A stretch of DNA of 64,000 nt from Parvibaculum sp. (GCA_031291615.1 JARLIS010000030.1:56637-120636); one strand, 5' to 3'. Numbered from the stretch's first letter, positions 16,755 to 26,336 are shown. Notes: a model not told the origin generated them from the sequence alone. Made by a program: numbers and translations.

Positions 16755-17249
16755 ATGCTGAACGAGATCTACAACACGCGCATTCTGAAGCTGGCGGCGG
16801 ATATCCCGCTGACGGAGCGGCTTGCCGCGCCCGACGCCAGCGCGACGGCTGTGTCGAAGATGTGCGGGTCCAAGGTCACGGTGGATGTGCGGATGGAGGG
16901 CGACCGGGTCGTCGGCTATGGCGCCGAAGTAAAGGCTTGCGCGCTCGGGCAGGCTTCCTCGTCGATCATGGCGCGCCATGTCATCGGCGCGACGGCGGAC
17001 GAGCTGCACCAGATCGGCGCCGCCATGCGGCGCATGTTGAAAGAGGGCGGCGAGCCGCCCCGCGAGCTCTTTGGCGGCAAATGGGCGGACCTTGAGGTTC
17101 TCGAACCCGTCCGCGACTACAAGGCCCGGCACGCATCGACGCTGCTCGTCTTCGATGCGGTGGAAGAAGCCGTGGACGAAGCCTTGTCGAGGCAGGGGAG
17201 TGGGACGCAGGCCGCGCCCCGGACTGCCACTAGCACCGGCCCGGCCTGA
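16755..17249 (+). CDS. NifU/IscU-like Fe-S cluster scaffold protein, third Cys missing
   Basis: The 164-residue protein resembles the NifU N-terminal/IscU fold: [12 protein letters not shown] (Cys37), [14 protein letters not shown] (Cys62), and [19 protein letters not shown], where the third cluster-binding Cys of IscU is Ala after the conserved His. It therefore may not hold a cluster the classical way. The family is common in Alphaproteobacteria outside isc/suf operons. It lies 7 bases after cysS and is likely cotranscribed. The C-terminal 25 residues are Ala/Thr-rich and disordered-looking. Confidence 0.8.
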   Translation: MLNEIYNTRILKLAADIPLTERLAAPDASATAVSKMCGSKVTVDVRMEGDRVVGYGAEVKACALGQASSSIMARHVIGATADELHQIGAAMRRMLKEGGEPPRELFGGKWADLEVLEPVRDYKARHASTLLVFDAVEEAVDEALSRQGSGTQAAPRTATSTGPA

Positions 17250-17356
17250 TCCGCCGGGCCCGAAGGCGCGCGACGCCGCCGGCCCCAATTCCCTATAATG
17301 ACCCGCAAGACCGCCCGCGCCGATTCCCGTGCCGGGTGCGACCCCTTGGTTCCCGC

Positions 17357-17662
17357 ATGCGATACGACCCCTTGTCGTTCAGCCTCAGAGGATTGATCCA
17401 GCTTTACCGCTGGTTCATCTCGCCGCTGCTCGGGCCCCGGTGCCGCCATATGCCGAGCTGTTCGGAATATGCCGCCGAGGCCATCGAGCTGCATGGGCCC
17501 TGGCGGGGATCGTGGCTGGCGCTGGCGCGCATTGCGCGCTGCCACCCCTGGGGAAGCCATGGTTTCGACCCGGTGCCAGTGGCGCTTGCCTCCGAGCCTT
17601 GGTATGCACCATGGCGCTACGGACGCTGGTCTGTGCGGACCGATTTGAGAGACATGAAATGA
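17357..17662 (+). CDS. yidD: Membrane protein insertion efficiency factor YidD
   Basis: The 101-residue product shows the YidD signature: [53 protein letters not shown] and HGFDPVP. YidD helps YidC insert inner-membrane proteins. The ATG at 17357 is chosen; a GTG seven codons earlier is in frame. It overlaps thrS by 4 bases (ATGA), so the two are translationally coupled; it is not beside yidC/rnpA as in many genomes. Confidence 0.92.
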   Translation: MRYDPLSFSLRGLIQLYRWFISPLLGPRCRHMPSCSEYAAEAIELHGPWRGSWLALARIARCHPWGSHGFDPVPVALASEPWYAPWRYGRWSVRTDLRDMK

Positions 17663-19620
17663 TAAAGCTGACATTGCCTGACGGTTCGGTGCGTGAGGCG
17701 GCGGAACCCCTGAGCGGGTTCGCCTTTGCCGAGAGCATCGCCAAGTCGCTCGCCAAGAAGGCCATCGGCCTCAAGATCGACGGCAAGATGATGGACCTTG
17801 CGACCGTCATAGATCGCGACGCGAAGGTCGAGGTGGTCACGCCCGCGACGCAGGATGGGCTCGAACTCCTGCGCCATGACGGCGCGCATGTGATGGCGGA
17901 AGCGGTGCAGGAGCTCTTTCCCGGCACGCAGGTGACGATCGGTCCGGTGATCGAGAACGGCTTTTTCTACGACTTCGCACGGCCCGAGCCCTTCCAGCTT
18001 TCCGATCTTGAAAAGATCGAGGCGAAGATGCGCGAGATTGTCGACCGCGACGAGAAGATCACGCGCGAAGTCTGGAACCGCGACGAGGCGGTGGCCTATT
18101 TCAAGAAGATCGGCGAGCACTACAAGGCCGAGATCATCGGCGCCATTCCGGCGGGCGAAGATGTGTCGATCTACCGGCAGGGCAATTGGCTCGACCTTTG
18201 CCGCGGGCCGCATCTCCCCTCGACGGGCAAGCTCGGCAAGGCCTTCAAGCTGACGAAGCTCGCTGGCGCCTATTGGCGCGGCGACAGCCGCAACGAGATG
18301 CTTCAGCGCATCTACGGCACGGTCTGGGCGACGGAGGCCGAGCTCAAGGCCTATCTCACCATGGTGGAAGAGGCCGAGCGCCGCGACCATCGCAAGATCG
18401 GCCGCGAGATGGACCTCTTCCATTTGCAGGAAGAGGCGCAAGGGTCGGTCTTCTGGCATCCGAAGGGCTATCACATCTGGCAGGCGCTGGAGCAATATAT
18501 CCGCCGGCGCATTCACCGTGCCGGTTATGTCGAGGTGAAGACACCGCAGCTTCTCGACTCGAAGTTCTGGGAGCAGTCCGGGCATTGGGGCAAGTATCGC
18601 GAAAACATGTTCGTGGTGCCGGATGAAATTCCGTCTACGGATGACGATGCGCCGATCCTGTCGGGCAAGGCGAAGCTCATGGCGATCAAGCCGATGAACT
18701 GCCCGGCGCATGTGCAGATTTTCAAACAGGGCGTCAAATCCTATCGCGATCTGCCGCTGCGCATGGCCGAGTTCGGCTGCTGCCACCGCAACGAGCCGCA
18801 TGGCGCGCTGCACGGGCTGATGCGCGTGCGCCAGATGACGCAGGACGATGCGCATATCTTCTGCACGCCCGACCAGATTCAAAGCGAGACGGAAGCCTTC
18901 GTCGCGCTGCTGGAAAGCGTCTACGAGCATATGGGCTTCACCGGCACGAAGCTCAAGCTGGCGACGCGGCCGGCGGCGCGGGCGGGCTCGGACGAAATCT
19001 GGGACAAGGCCGAGCAGGGGCTTGAGAACGCGCTGCGTTCGATGGGCCGCGAATTCGAATTCGCGCCGGGCGAAGGCGCCTTTTACGGGCCGAAGCTCGA
19101 ATTCCATCTGAAGGATGCGATCGGGCGCTCATGGCAGCTTGGCACTTTGCAGCTCGACTTCGTGGTGCCGGAGCGGCTCGACGCCACTTACATCGGCGAG
19201 GACGGCGCGAAGCACACGCCGGTCATGCTGCATCGCGCGATCCTCGGATCGCTCGAACGCTTCATCGGCATTCTGATCGAGAATTACGAAGGCAAGTTTC
19301 CGCTCTGGCTTGCGCCGGTGCAGGCCGTCGTCACGACGATCACGTCGGATGCCGACGCCTATGCGGCGGAAATGGCCGGCATGCTTAAGGCGGCGGGCCT
19401 GCGCGTCGAGCTCGACATCCGCAACGAGAAGATCAACTACAAGGTGCGCGAGCATTCGGTCGGCAAGGTGCCGGCGATTTTCGTCGCCGGCAAGCGCGAG
19501 GCGGAAGAACGCACCGTCTCGATCCGCCGCCTCGGCTCGCAGGACCAGAAGGTCCAGCCGCTCGACGAAGCGATCAAGGCGCTGATCGCCGAGGCGACGC
19601 CGCCCGATTTGCGCGGCTAG
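17659..19620 (+). CDS. thrS: Threonyl-tRNA synthetase
   Basis: The 653-residue product begins [11 protein letters not shown], the TGS domain (about 1-65), followed by the editing domain with [11 protein letters not shown] and [11 protein letters not shown], the class II catalytic core with [13 protein letters not shown] and [21 protein letters not shown], and the anticodon-binding domain from about 545. It charges tRNA-Thr and edits Ser. The start overlaps the yidD stop. A terminator follows 21 bases after the stop. Confidence 0.97.
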   Translation: MIKLTLPDGSVREAAEPLSGFAFAESIAKSLAKKAIGLKIDGKMMDLATVIDRDAKVEVVTPATQDGLELLRHDGAHVMAEAVQELFPGTQVTIGPVIENGFFYDFARPEPFQLSDLEKIEAKMREIVDRDEKITREVWNRDEAVAYFKKIGEHYKAEIIGAIPAGEDVSIYRQGNWLDLCRGPHLPSTGKLGKAFKLTKLAGAYWRGDSRNEMLQRIYGTVWATEAELKAYLTMVEEAERRDHRKIGREMDLFHLQEEAQGSVFWHPKGYHIWQALEQYIRRRIHRAGYVEVKTPQLLDSKFWEQSGHWGKYRENMFVVPDEIPSTDDDAPILSGKAKLMAIKPMNCPAHVQIFKQGVKSYRDLPLRMAEFGCCHRNEPHGALHGLMRVRQMTQDDAHIFCTPDQIQSETEAFVALLESVYEHMGFTGTKLKLATRPAARAGSDEIWDKAEQGLENALRSMGREFEFAPGEGAFYGPKLEFHLKDAIGRSWQLGTLQLDFVVPERLDATYIGEDGAKHTPVMLHRAILGSLERFIGILIENYEGKFPLWLAPVQAVVTTITSDADAYAAEMAGMLKAAGLRVELDIRNEKINYKVREHSVGKVPAIFVAGKREAEERTVSIRRLGSQDQKVQPLDEAIKALIAEATPPDLRG

Positions 19621-19641
19621 GGGCTGCCTGGACGGAAAGCA

Positions 19642-19671
19642 AAAAAGGGGAAGCATCGGCTTCCCCTTTTT
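19642..19671. terminator. Bidirectional Rho-independent terminator
   Basis: AAAAAGGGGAAGC (19642-19654) pairs perfectly with GCTTCCCCTTTTT (19659-19671) around ATCG. It sits between thrS and the convergent SRPBCC operon and has A-run and T-run flanks for both strands. Confidence 0.9.
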
Positions 19672-19677
19672 CGTTCG

Positions 19678-20217
19678 TCATTTTTTGAACCGTCGGCGGT
19701 ATTCATCCTCGATGCCGTCGAAAGCGGTCCAGAAGGGCGTTTTCGGATTTCCCTCAATCCGCTCCTGAAGCATGGCGAGATGCGTGTGCCAGCCGCCGGA
19801 GAAGCCGACCGCATCGTCCACATTGGCGATACGCCGATGGGTGAGGATGAGGCGCACCTTGTCGCCTTCTTCCTTGAGTTCGAACTCGACCACCGAACCG
19901 GTTATGTCGAGGTCTTCGTCCCATGTGAAGGCTAGGCGATGCGGCGGCTCGTGGATCGTGACGATATGGGCGCTGTTGAAAACACCTGCATATTGTTTGA
20001 AGCGTTCGGGCGGCGCGGAAGGCTCAGGGCCGAGAGCGAAATTGTCGAAGACGATGGCGAGCTTGCCGCCGGCGAACGGCTCCATCGGCCCCGCGCCAAG
20101 CCAGGTGCCGCGTAGCTTAGCGTCGGTGAGGTATTCCCATACGCGCTCGATAGGTCCAGGTAGCAGTCGCTCGAAACGGACCGTGTCGTTTCCTATGAGC
20201 GTGCCGTATTCGTGCAT
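19678..20217 (-). CDS. SRPBCC (AHSA1-like) protein, distal
   Basis: The 179-residue protein has the AHSA1/SRPBCC pattern: FERLLPGPIERVWEYLTDAKL at the N-terminus and GWHTHLAMLQERIEG near the C-terminus. These START-like folds bind hydrophobic ligands. I chose the ATG at 20217, preceded by GAGG with seven bases of spacing, rather than 20232 inside the upstream gene. It starts 4 bases after the preceding SRPBCC gene's stop; both follow an ArsR regulator. Confidence 0.85.
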   Translation of the reverse strand: MHEYGTLIGNDTVRFERLLPGPIERVWEYLTDAKLRGTWLGAGPMEPFAGGKLAIVFDNFALGPEPSAPPERFKQYAGVFNSAHIVTIHEPPHRLAFTWDEDLDITGSVVEFELKEEGDKVRLILTHRRIANVDDAVGFSGGWHTHLAMLQERIEGNPKTPFWTAFDGIEDEYRRRFKK

Positions 20218-20221
20218 CCCG

Positions 20222-20728
20222 TCACCTCGCAAGATTGTTGAGGTCTACGCCGTAAAGCGCGGCGTTCTTGTGCATGAAGGTCTGGCGGTCCGCCGGCGCC
20301 TCTCCTCGCGCTGCCGCTTCCACAATGTCGAGATAAGTGTGCCAGCCCATCGCCGTCTGTTTTTCGAAGGCTTCGGGTATGGGGAAATGAGTGAGGACGA
20401 GCGCGACGTCCTTTCCCTGCGATGAAAGCGTGAGTTGCAGGTAGGATTCGGGGTAGTCGGAGGATGCGCCATCGGGTGCGTTCGGTTCGAAGACGTTCCA
20501 TGTATAGGCGAGCGCGTGCGGCGGCTGGAATCGTGTGACGATGCCGCGAATATGGCCGTCCATCAGGCGCACGGCGCCGCCGGGGCGCGGCTCGATGGTG
20601 CCATTGCCGTACCAGGCGGGCAGAAGTTCAGCCTCGGTGAGAAAGCGCCATACGCGCTCGATGGGCGCGGGGAGGCGGCGCTCGAACCTTACGGCTGAAA
20701 CTTTGACGATCTCCCCTTTGGCGCTCAT
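20222..20728 (-). CDS. SRPBCC (AHSA1-like) protein, proximal
   Basis: The 168-residue protein is a paralogue of its downstream neighbour: VRFERRLPAPIERVWRFLTEAEL and AMGWHTYLDIVEAAARG match the same positions. It begins inside the ArsR gene stop (ATGA), so the three genes are one coupled unit. ArsR-SRPBCC pairs are widespread and their ligands mostly unknown. Confidence 0.85.
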   Translation of the reverse strand: MSAKGEIVKVSAVRFERRLPAPIERVWRFLTEAELLPAWYGNGTIEPRPGGAVRLMDGHIRGIVTRFQPPHALAYTWNVFEPNAPDGASSDYPESYLQLTLSSQGKDVALVLTHFPIPEAFEKQTAMGWHTYLDIVEAAARGEAPADRQTFMHKNAALYGVDLNNLAR

Positions 20729-21048
20729 GGCTTTTTCCTGTCCTTTTTCGCGGCGGCGTGAAGCTCGCGTTCCAGCGCGTCGAGCCGCGGGTTCCAGAAG
20801 CGGCGCACCCGGGCGAGCCAGGCGTCTATCGCCTGCAAACCTTCCGGATCGAGACTGTAGATGCGCCGCTGCGCGTCGATGCGGACGCTGACGAGGCGCG
20901 CCGCCTTCAGCGCTTTCAGATGCTGGGAGATGGCGGGCGCGCTCACCTCGAAGCGGCGCGCTATGTCGCCTGCCGAAAGTTCGCCGTCGCCAAGCATCTC
21001 AACGATGCGGCGGCGTGTGGGATCGGCAAGGGCCATGAAGCTTTCCAT
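20725..21048 (-). CDS. ArsR-family transcriptional regulator
   Basis: The 107-residue winged-helix protein starts MESFMALADPTRRRIVEML and carries the recognition segment ISQHLKALKAARLVSVRIDAQRRIYSLDPEGL. It lacks the CxC metal-binding motif of ArsR/SmtB metal sensors, so a non-metal signal is likely, as in other ArsR-SRPBCC operons. It is the first gene of the operon and its upstream region contains an AT-rich inverted repeat. Confidence 0.9.
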   Translation of the reverse strand: MESFMALADPTRRRIVEMLGDGELSAGDIARRFEVSAPAISQHLKALKAARLVSVRIDAQRRIYSLDPEGLQAIDAWLARVRRFWNPRLDALERELHAAAKKDRKKP

Positions 21049-21068
21049 GTATTTATATTGTAGTTTGT

Positions 21069-21080
21069 ACTTAAATAAGT
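21069..21080. promoter_or_regulatory. Candidate ArsR operator in AT-rich promoter
   Basis: ACTTA-AA-TAAGT is an inverted repeat 21 bases ahead of the arsR start, inside a strikingly AT-rich block (about 21046-21105) in GC-rich DNA. ArsR proteins usually bind such sites over their own promoter. Confidence 0.4.
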
Positions 21081-21188
21081 CAATACGAAATGAAATGGCA
21101 AATTTCGTCCCCGTTCCGTGCCGGACTTGCCACAGCGCGTCGTGGTTAACTTCCGGTCACACTTGAAGAATTCGAGGGAGCGGAAAAC

Positions 21189-23009
21189 ATGCGGAGGCCC
21201 TGGCGCGTCTTTGCTGCGGCGCTCGGCGCATGGGCCTTGCTTGCGACGGTGGCCTTTGCCGACGGGGCCGACGCGCCTTTGCCGCCTGGAACCATGGCGC
21301 CGATTTCCATGGCGCCGGTGGCGAGCGGGAGCGAGAGGGTGGACGCGGCAGCGGTGCCCGCGCCCCCCGGCTATCAGTGGCGCATTCTCAAATCCGAATG
21401 GAGCGCCAGCGACGAGCGGGCCTATGGCGAATTCGTTCAGGCGATCGGTAGGAGCGACTGCCGCAACGTCGATGAGTGCCTGAAAAGCCCGGCGAACATC
21501 TATCGCCACAACGATCCGGCGGGACTTTCGTTCTTCGCCGACTGCGCCGACTTTCCCTATGTGCTGCGCGCCTATTTCGCGTGGAAGAACGGCTTGCCGT
21601 TTTCCTATGTGAGCGATGTGGCCGCGAACGGCAATTCCAACGATCTGCGCTATTCGCGATTTGGAAATTACGTTTCTCAGCGTACGGATATTCTGACGCC
21701 CGCGCCGGGGCGCTTTCCGAATATCAGGATTGCGATCTGGAGCATGACGGATCATGTGTCGACGGCCATGTATCGCGTGCCGCCGGATGCGAAGCGCGGC
21801 GCGCCGGCCGATTTCTATCCGGTGAAAATCGCGCCGGGGGCGATCCGGCCCGGTACGGTCATCTACGATCCGAACGGCCATGCGGCGACCGTCTACGATA
21901 TCGACGATGAGGGGCGCATCCGGTTCATCGACTCCCATCCGGACAATTCGGTGTCGCGGGGCGATTACGGGCGGCGCTTCGTGCGCGCCTCTGCCCCCAT
22001 GGGCGCGGGCTTCAAGAACTGGCGGCCGCTCCGCCTCGTCGGCGCGACGCAAGGAGCGGACGGCGCCTATGTGGGCGGGCATATCGAACCCATGACAGAC
22101 TACAAGCTCGCCGATTTTTCGCTTGAGCAGTATTTCGGCAATGCCGATCCGGCGACGCGCGACTGGCAGTCGGCGCTCTTCGTCTTCAACGGGGAGACGC
22201 TCGATTATTACGACTATGTGCGCCGCGCCGTGGCGGGGCATGACATCGTCTACGATCCCATCGTCGAAACGCGGAGCATGGTGAAGGGGCTTTGCGATGA
22301 CCTGCACTATCGCGGCGAAGCGGTCGACATTGCGATCAAGGCGGGGCTCAATGGGCAACCGCATCCCGAGCGCCTGCCGGAAAACATTTACGGCACGTCC
22401 GGCGACTGGGAGACCTATTCGACGCCGTCGCGCGATGCACGGCTGAAAGTGTCGTTCAAGGAATTGCGCGATCAGGCCGAACGCTTTCTGGGCATGGCGC
22501 AAGCCCATAGCAAAAACATCTCCTATGCGGGTTCCGATCTTGCGGGCGATCTCGCGGCGGCCTATCGCACGGAAACGGCGGGCTGCCCCGTCAGCTATCA
22601 GGCAAGCGACGGCGCCATGCGGTCGATGAGTTTCGAGGAGGCGAGGGCGCGGCTTTTCAAGTTCGCCTTCGACCCCTATCTCTGCCCCGAAAGGCGCTGG
22701 GGCGCGAGCGAGGCGGCGGAGCTTGCGACCTGTCCAGACGATGCGCTGAAGCGCCGCTGGTATGAGGCCGAGCAGCGGCTGCGGAACCAGACAGAGCGGA
22801 CCTACGATGCGCGGATGGATTTTTCGCTTTCCGATCTCGAAGCGCATGCGCCCGGCAGCGGATGGGACCAGCCGCCCGATGTCGATGTGCTGGCATTCCT
22901 CGATAAAAATCGCGGGCTTCTGCTTCCCGGCGCGGGCAAGGCGGCGGATGCCACGCCGGTAAGATTGCGGCCCGTTTCAGAAGCGATACCAGAGGCCAAG
23001 GTTCAGTGA
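21189..23009 (+). CDS. Large exported protein with possible papain-like cysteine hydrolase fold
   Basis: The 606-residue product has a signal peptide (about 1-25, ending AFADG) and no membrane helix after it. I do not recognise the family. FFADCADFPYVLRAYFAWKNGLPF looks like the Cys-bearing helix of a papain-like or NlpC-like hydrolase, and NGHAATVYDIDDEGRIRFIDSHPDN gives a His strand followed by an Asp/Asn strand, the usual order Cys-His-Asp. The C-terminal half has scattered Cys and no known domain. The start follows GAGGGAGCGG. The last 33 bases overlap the convergent outer-membrane protein gene. Confidence 0.7.
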   Translation: MRRPWRVFAAALGAWALLATVAFADGADAPLPPGTMAPISMAPVASGSERVDAAAVPAPPGYQWRILKSEWSASDERAYGEFVQAIGRSDCRNVDECLKSPANIYRHNDPAGLSFFADCADFPYVLRAYFAWKNGLPFSYVSDVAANGNSNDLRYSRFGNYVSQRTDILTPAPGRFPNIRIAIWSMTDHVSTAMYRVPPDAKRGAPADFYPVKIAPGAIRPGTVIYDPNGHAATVYDIDDEGRIRFIDSHPDNSVSRGDYGRRFVRASAPMGAGFKNWRPLRLVGATQGADGAYVGGHIEPMTDYKLADFSLEQYFGNADPATRDWQSALFVFNGETLDYYDYVRRAVAGHDIVYDPIVETRSMVKGLCDDLHYRGEAVDIAIKAGLNGQPHPERLPENIYGTSGDWETYSTPSRDARLKVSFKELRDQAERFLGMAQAHSKNISYAGSDLAGDLAAAYRTETAGCPVSYQASDGAMRSMSFEEARARLFKFAFDPYLCPERRWGASEAAELATCPDDALKRRWYEAEQRLRNQTERTYDARMDFSLSDLEAHAPGSGWDQPPDVDVLAFLDKNRGLLLPGAGKAADATPVRLRPVSEAIPEAKVQ

Positions 23010-23804
23010 GGTTTCGCGGAGGCTGTTGCGGCCCGAAATCGTTTTCATTCCGCCAAGCTCCAGCGAAATCGTCGGCGTGATCTCACGCACCAGAGACAGG
23101 CCGAGTTTGTTTCGCGTTACGTCTGCCGCCGTCTGGTGGCCGCCGCTGACGGTAGCGAAGTTCTCGCTCTTGAGGAGCAGCATGGTGCGCGAGAAGGGCC
23201 TGATGCCCAGCGTGATGTTGGTCTTCGCTTCATCGGCCCGGCCGCCCGGCCTCAGGCGATAGCCGATCACGGTGTCGGAGAAGCCTTCGATGCCCAGAAG
23301 GGTGAAGCTGCGGCCGAGCGTGATGTCGACTTCGCCGTCGATATCGCCGCGCCGGGAGGAGGCGGGATCGTCGCCCGAGCTTGTTCCATGCAGAGCGGCG
23401 AGCGCCTGCACCGAAAAGAGCGTGTCCTGCCAGGTGCCGATTGCATAGCGCGCGCCCAGCTCCGCCCGCGAGAGGCCCTGCTGGCGGTGGTGCTCGCCGA
23501 AAAAGTCGGTGTCGTCCTTCGTGTAGGCGATTTCGGCGAGGAGGGTGGTGTCCTTCGTCCAGCCATATTCGGCATAGGAGGCGATTTCCTGCTTGGTGTA
23601 GCGGGTCTTGGGCCGGACCTTGCCGTCGGGTCCGAAGGCCTCGTCGGCTTCGGTCGAAAAATAGGAGGTGATGATCTGGCCCTCGCCTTCGGGCTGCGGC
23701 CATGCGCCCGCCCATGCGGGCGCGGGCGATGCCCCGGAGGTCGCCGCCAGAATGCACATAACGATGCGCGCGCAGAATCCCGCCCGTCTCCGTGATGGAT
23801 TCAC
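22977..23804 (-). CDS. Outer-membrane beta-barrel protein
   Basis: The 275-residue protein has an N-terminal signal (about 1-32, ending AWAGAWP) and alternating strands with a terminal aromatic, LNLGLWYRF, the usual outer-membrane targeting end. Repeats such as TKQEIASYAEYGWTKDTTLLAEIAYT resemble the putative transporter/MetA-pathway-of-phenol-degradation barrels. The substrate is unknown. Its 3' end overlaps the convergent exported protein by 33 bases. Confidence 0.75.
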   Translation of the reverse strand: MNPSRRRAGFCARIVMCILAATSGASPAPAWAGAWPQPEGEGQIITSYFSTEADEAFGPDGKVRPKTRYTKQEIASYAEYGWTKDTTLLAEIAYTKDDTDFFGEHHRQQGLSRAELGARYAIGTWQDTLFSVQALAALHGTSSGDDPASSRRGDIDGEVDITLGRSFTLLGIEGFSDTVIGYRLRPGGRADEAKTNITLGIRPFSRTMLLLKSENFATVSGGHQTAADVTRNKLGLSLVREITPTISLELGGMKTISGRNSLRETSLNLGLWYRF

Positions 23805-23899
23805 GGATGCCCCCTCGATTGCCCCGGACGGATGGTGGGGGAGCTGCTTGCATGTGTAAAGGCCGGCGGCTTACCTTCTCCGCCTTCGCGAAAACAAGG

Positions 23900-24490
23900 A
23901 TGGCTGCATTGTCCCGTTCCCAGGAAACACTCGACCTTCTGCTGACGCGCCGTTCGGTGAAGCCCTTCACCATGGCGGCGCCCGGACCCGACGATGCGGA
24001 GCTCGATATCATCTTGCGGGCGGGCGCGCGGGTGCCCGATCATGGCAAGCTCGCCCCCTGGCGCTTCATAACGTTTCGCGGCGACACGCGGCGCGCCTTC
24101 GGCGAGGTGCTGAGACGCGTCTATGCGAAGATCGAACCGCGCGCCGATGCGGATCGGCTGGCGCTGGAAGCCAGGCGCCTTTTGCAGGCGCCCGTTGTCG
24201 TCGCCGTCATTTCGCGCATCGTGCCGAGCAAGAAGGCGCCGGAATGGGAGCAGGTTTTGTCGGCGGGTGCGTCCTGCCAGAACATGCTCATCGCCGCGAC
24301 GGCGCTTGGCTATGCCAGTTGCTGGCTCACCGAATGGTATGCCTTCGACGCCGATATCGCGCGTGCGCTCGGGCTCGGTGAAAACGAGCGGGTGGCGGGC
24401 TTCATCTATATTGGTTCCGCGACGGGGCCGAAGGATGAGCGCGAGCGGCCGGTTCTCGCCGACATCGTGACCGAGTGGAAAGCGGAATAG
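23900..24490 (+). CDS. Nitroreductase family protein
   Basis: The 196-residue protein has the FMN-binding starts LLTRRSVKPF and ARVPDHGKLAPWRF and the later SAGASCQNMLIAATALGYASCWLT, diagnostic for the RutE/YdjA-like nitroreductase branch. The enzyme would use NAD(P)H and FMN to reduce nitro or enone groups. The ATG at 23900 is chosen from family length; the ribosome site is weak and an upstream ATG is possible. Confidence 0.85.
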   Translation: MAALSRSQETLDLLLTRRSVKPFTMAAPGPDDAELDIILRAGARVPDHGKLAPWRFITFRGDTRRAFGEVLRRVYAKIEPRADADRLALEARRLLQAPVVVAVISRIVPSKKAPEWEQVLSAGASCQNMLIAATALGYASCWLTEWYAFDADIARALGLGENERVAGFIYIGSATGPKDERERPVLADIVTEWKAE

Positions 24491-24496
24491 CCCGGA

Positions 24497-24781
24497 TCAG
24501 TGGCCGCGGCGGGCGGCGATGTCGCCGTCCTGATGCATGGCGGTGAGGCGGCCCTGCTGCAGGGCGACGTGGCGCACGGTCGATTTCTTCTTCGGCTCGC
24601 CGGCGGGCTTGTCGGCTCCGAACAGATGATGCCGGTGATCGTAGGCGTAGCAGAGGATGACGAGGGCGAGCAGCAGGCCTGTCGATATGCCGGCGCCCTG
24701 GCTCTGGATATAGATGAGGCCGGTGAGCGCGGCGCTGCTCAGAACCAGTATCAGCGCGAAAGTGATCTTGAACGCACGCAT
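24497..24781 (-). CDS. Small two-helix membrane protein, unknown function
   Basis: A 94-residue product with hydrophobic stretches at about 5-25 and 31-50, then a charged tail with PKKKSTVRHVALQQG and a His-rich segment YDHRHHLFG. I do not recognise the family. It is convergent with the nitroreductase gene, 6 bases apart, and divergent from the HAD gene. Confidence 0.6.
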   Translation of the reverse strand: MRAFKITFALILVLSSAALTGLIYIQSQGAGISTGLLLALVILCYAYDHRHHLFGADKPAGEPKKKSTVRHVALQQGRLTAMHQDGDIAARRGH

Positions 24782-24860
24782 ATCTAATCCCCGCTATCGG
24801 CAGCCGCTCGCCCATGTGAGTATAACTTGCCCTCCCTTCAAAGCGGAAATGTGATGGTTC

Positions 24861-25592
24861 ATGGCCGGGACGCGTATTGAAAACCGCAGGATCAAAGGCG
24901 TGCTGTTCGACAAGGACGGTACGCTGTTCGACTACAACCTGACCTGGGTGCCGATCATTCTGGAGGCGGCGCGGCTGACGGCGGGCGGGGACGATGCGCT
25001 TGTCGAACGGCTGATGGCGGTCGGCGGCTATGACGCCGCGAGCGGCAAGGTCAAGGCCGGCAGCGTGATCGCGGCGGGAGATACGCCCGGCCTCGCCGAA
25101 GTCTGGATGGTGCATGCCGATGGGTGGCAGGCGGACGATCTCGTGAAGCGGCTCGACGCGCTTTTCACGGCGCGGGCGGCGGACGCCTCGGTGCCGGTGA
25201 CGGACCTGCCCGTGCTTTTCAGCGTATTGCGGGCGCGCGGCTACAGCCTCGGCATCGCCACGAATGACGGCAGGGCGTCGGCGCTGGCGACGATCAACCG
25301 CTTCGATCTCGGCGGGCATCTCGAATTTCATTGCGGCTATGACAGCGGTTACGGCTCGAAGCCCGGCCCCGGCATGGTGCATGCCTTTTGCGAGGCGGTG
25401 GGGCTTCAACCCGCGCATGTCGCGGTCGTCGGCGACAACAGGCATGATTTCGAGATGGGGCGTGCGGCCGGTGTCGGCTTGCGCGTCGGCGTGCTGACCG
25501 GCAATAGCGAGGCGCATGATCTCACGCCGCATACGGATTTCGTCATCGAGAGCGTCGCCGATTTGCCGGCATTGCTCGACAGCTTCGGCTGA
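24861..25592 (+). CDS. HAD-superfamily phosphatase (Gph-like)
   Basis: The 243-residue protein has the HAD motif I VLFDKDGTLFDY with nucleophile Asp17 and Asp19, motif II IATNDGRAS, the later Lys in SGYGSKPGPGM, and motif IV VVGDNRHDFEMGRAAG. A helical cap lies between motifs I and II. Closest to phosphoglycolate-phosphatase-like proteins; the actual substrate is undetermined. Confidence 0.9.
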   Translation: MAGTRIENRRIKGVLFDKDGTLFDYNLTWVPIILEAARLTAGGDDALVERLMAVGGYDAASGKVKAGSVIAAGDTPGLAEVWMVHADGWQADDLVKRLDALFTARAADASVPVTDLPVLFSVLRARGYSLGIATNDGRASALATINRFDLGGHLEFHCGYDSGYGSKPGPGMVHAFCEAVGLQPAHVAVVGDNRHDFEMGRAAGVGLRVGVLTGNSEAHDLTPHTDFVIESVADLPALLDSFG

Positions 25593-25607
25593 AGCGGCCG
25601 GGACTTC

Positions 25608-26282
25608 CTAGAGTTTCAATTCCGGGCTGCTTTGCCCGAGGCGCGGCTCCGTTCCGGCCAGCAGCCGCCGAATATTGGCGCGATGTCGGATGATCACGTA
25701 GATGCTGCCCGCGATCACCAGCAGCCGATACGGCAAGGGTTGTTCCAGGCCGCAGACGAGGACGATGGCGGACAGGGCTCCCAGCATCGAGGCAAGGGAC
25801 GCAATCCGGAAAATAGCCAATCCGAGGGCAAAAGCCGCCGCCGCGCCCAGTCCCACCGGCCATGACATTGCCAGCATTACACCGAGCCCCGCCGCGGCGG
25901 ATTTGCCGCCGGTAAAATTCAGCCAGATCGAACGGGCGTGTCCCAACAGGACGGCAAGTCCGGCGACGCAAACTATCCATGGCATCCAGATTTGAAGATC
26001 GAAGTTCGGCGGCGGCGTGACGGACGGCAAAGCGCAGAGCCAGGGATAAAACCAGCGTACAAAGAGGATGGCCGCCACGCCTTTCAGCACATCCACCAGA
26101 AACACCGCCAGGGCAGGCCATTTCCCCAAGGTCCGCAGCACATTTGTCGCGCCGATGGATTTGGAGCCGCGCTGCCGGATATCGATGCCCTTGAGCAGTT
26201 TTCCCGCGAGATAACCCGTAGGCGTGGAACCGAACAGATAGGCGACCGCCAATCCGACCGCGCTCATCATCCAGAAAATCAT
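25608..26282 (-). CDS. plsY: Acyl-phosphate:glycerol-3-phosphate acyltransferase PlsY
   Basis: The 224-residue polytopic protein has the three PlsY motifs: FGSTPTGYLAGKLLKGIDIR, GSKSIGATNVLRTLG and GHARSIWLNFTGGKSAAAGLG. It transfers the acyl group from acyl phosphate to glycerol-3-phosphate, the first step of membrane phospholipid synthesis. It lies downstream of two 2-oxoglutarate oxygenase genes on the same strand, 54 bases after the second. Confidence 0.93.
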   Translation of the reverse strand: MIFWMMSAVGLAVAYLFGSTPTGYLAGKLLKGIDIRQRGSKSIGATNVLRTLGKWPALAVFLVDVLKGVAAILFVRWFYPWLCALPSVTPPPNFDLQIWMPWIVCVAGLAVLLGHARSIWLNFTGGKSAAAGLGVMLAMSWPVGLGAAAAFALGLAIFRIASLASMLGALSAIVLVCGLEQPLPYRLLVIAGSIYVIIRHRANIRRLLAGTEPRLGQSSPELKL

Positions 26283-26336
26283 GGCATTCGCCTCGACGCT
26301 GTAAATTCGGGCAATCGTTTCGTCGCGCGTTCGCGC

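Noticed and set aside
5701..21160. GTTAA..CTTCCGGTCAC shared by 5701-5718 and 21145-21160
   Set aside because: Shared word of 11 exact bases is expected by chance in a 64 kb window; contexts and distances to genes differ.
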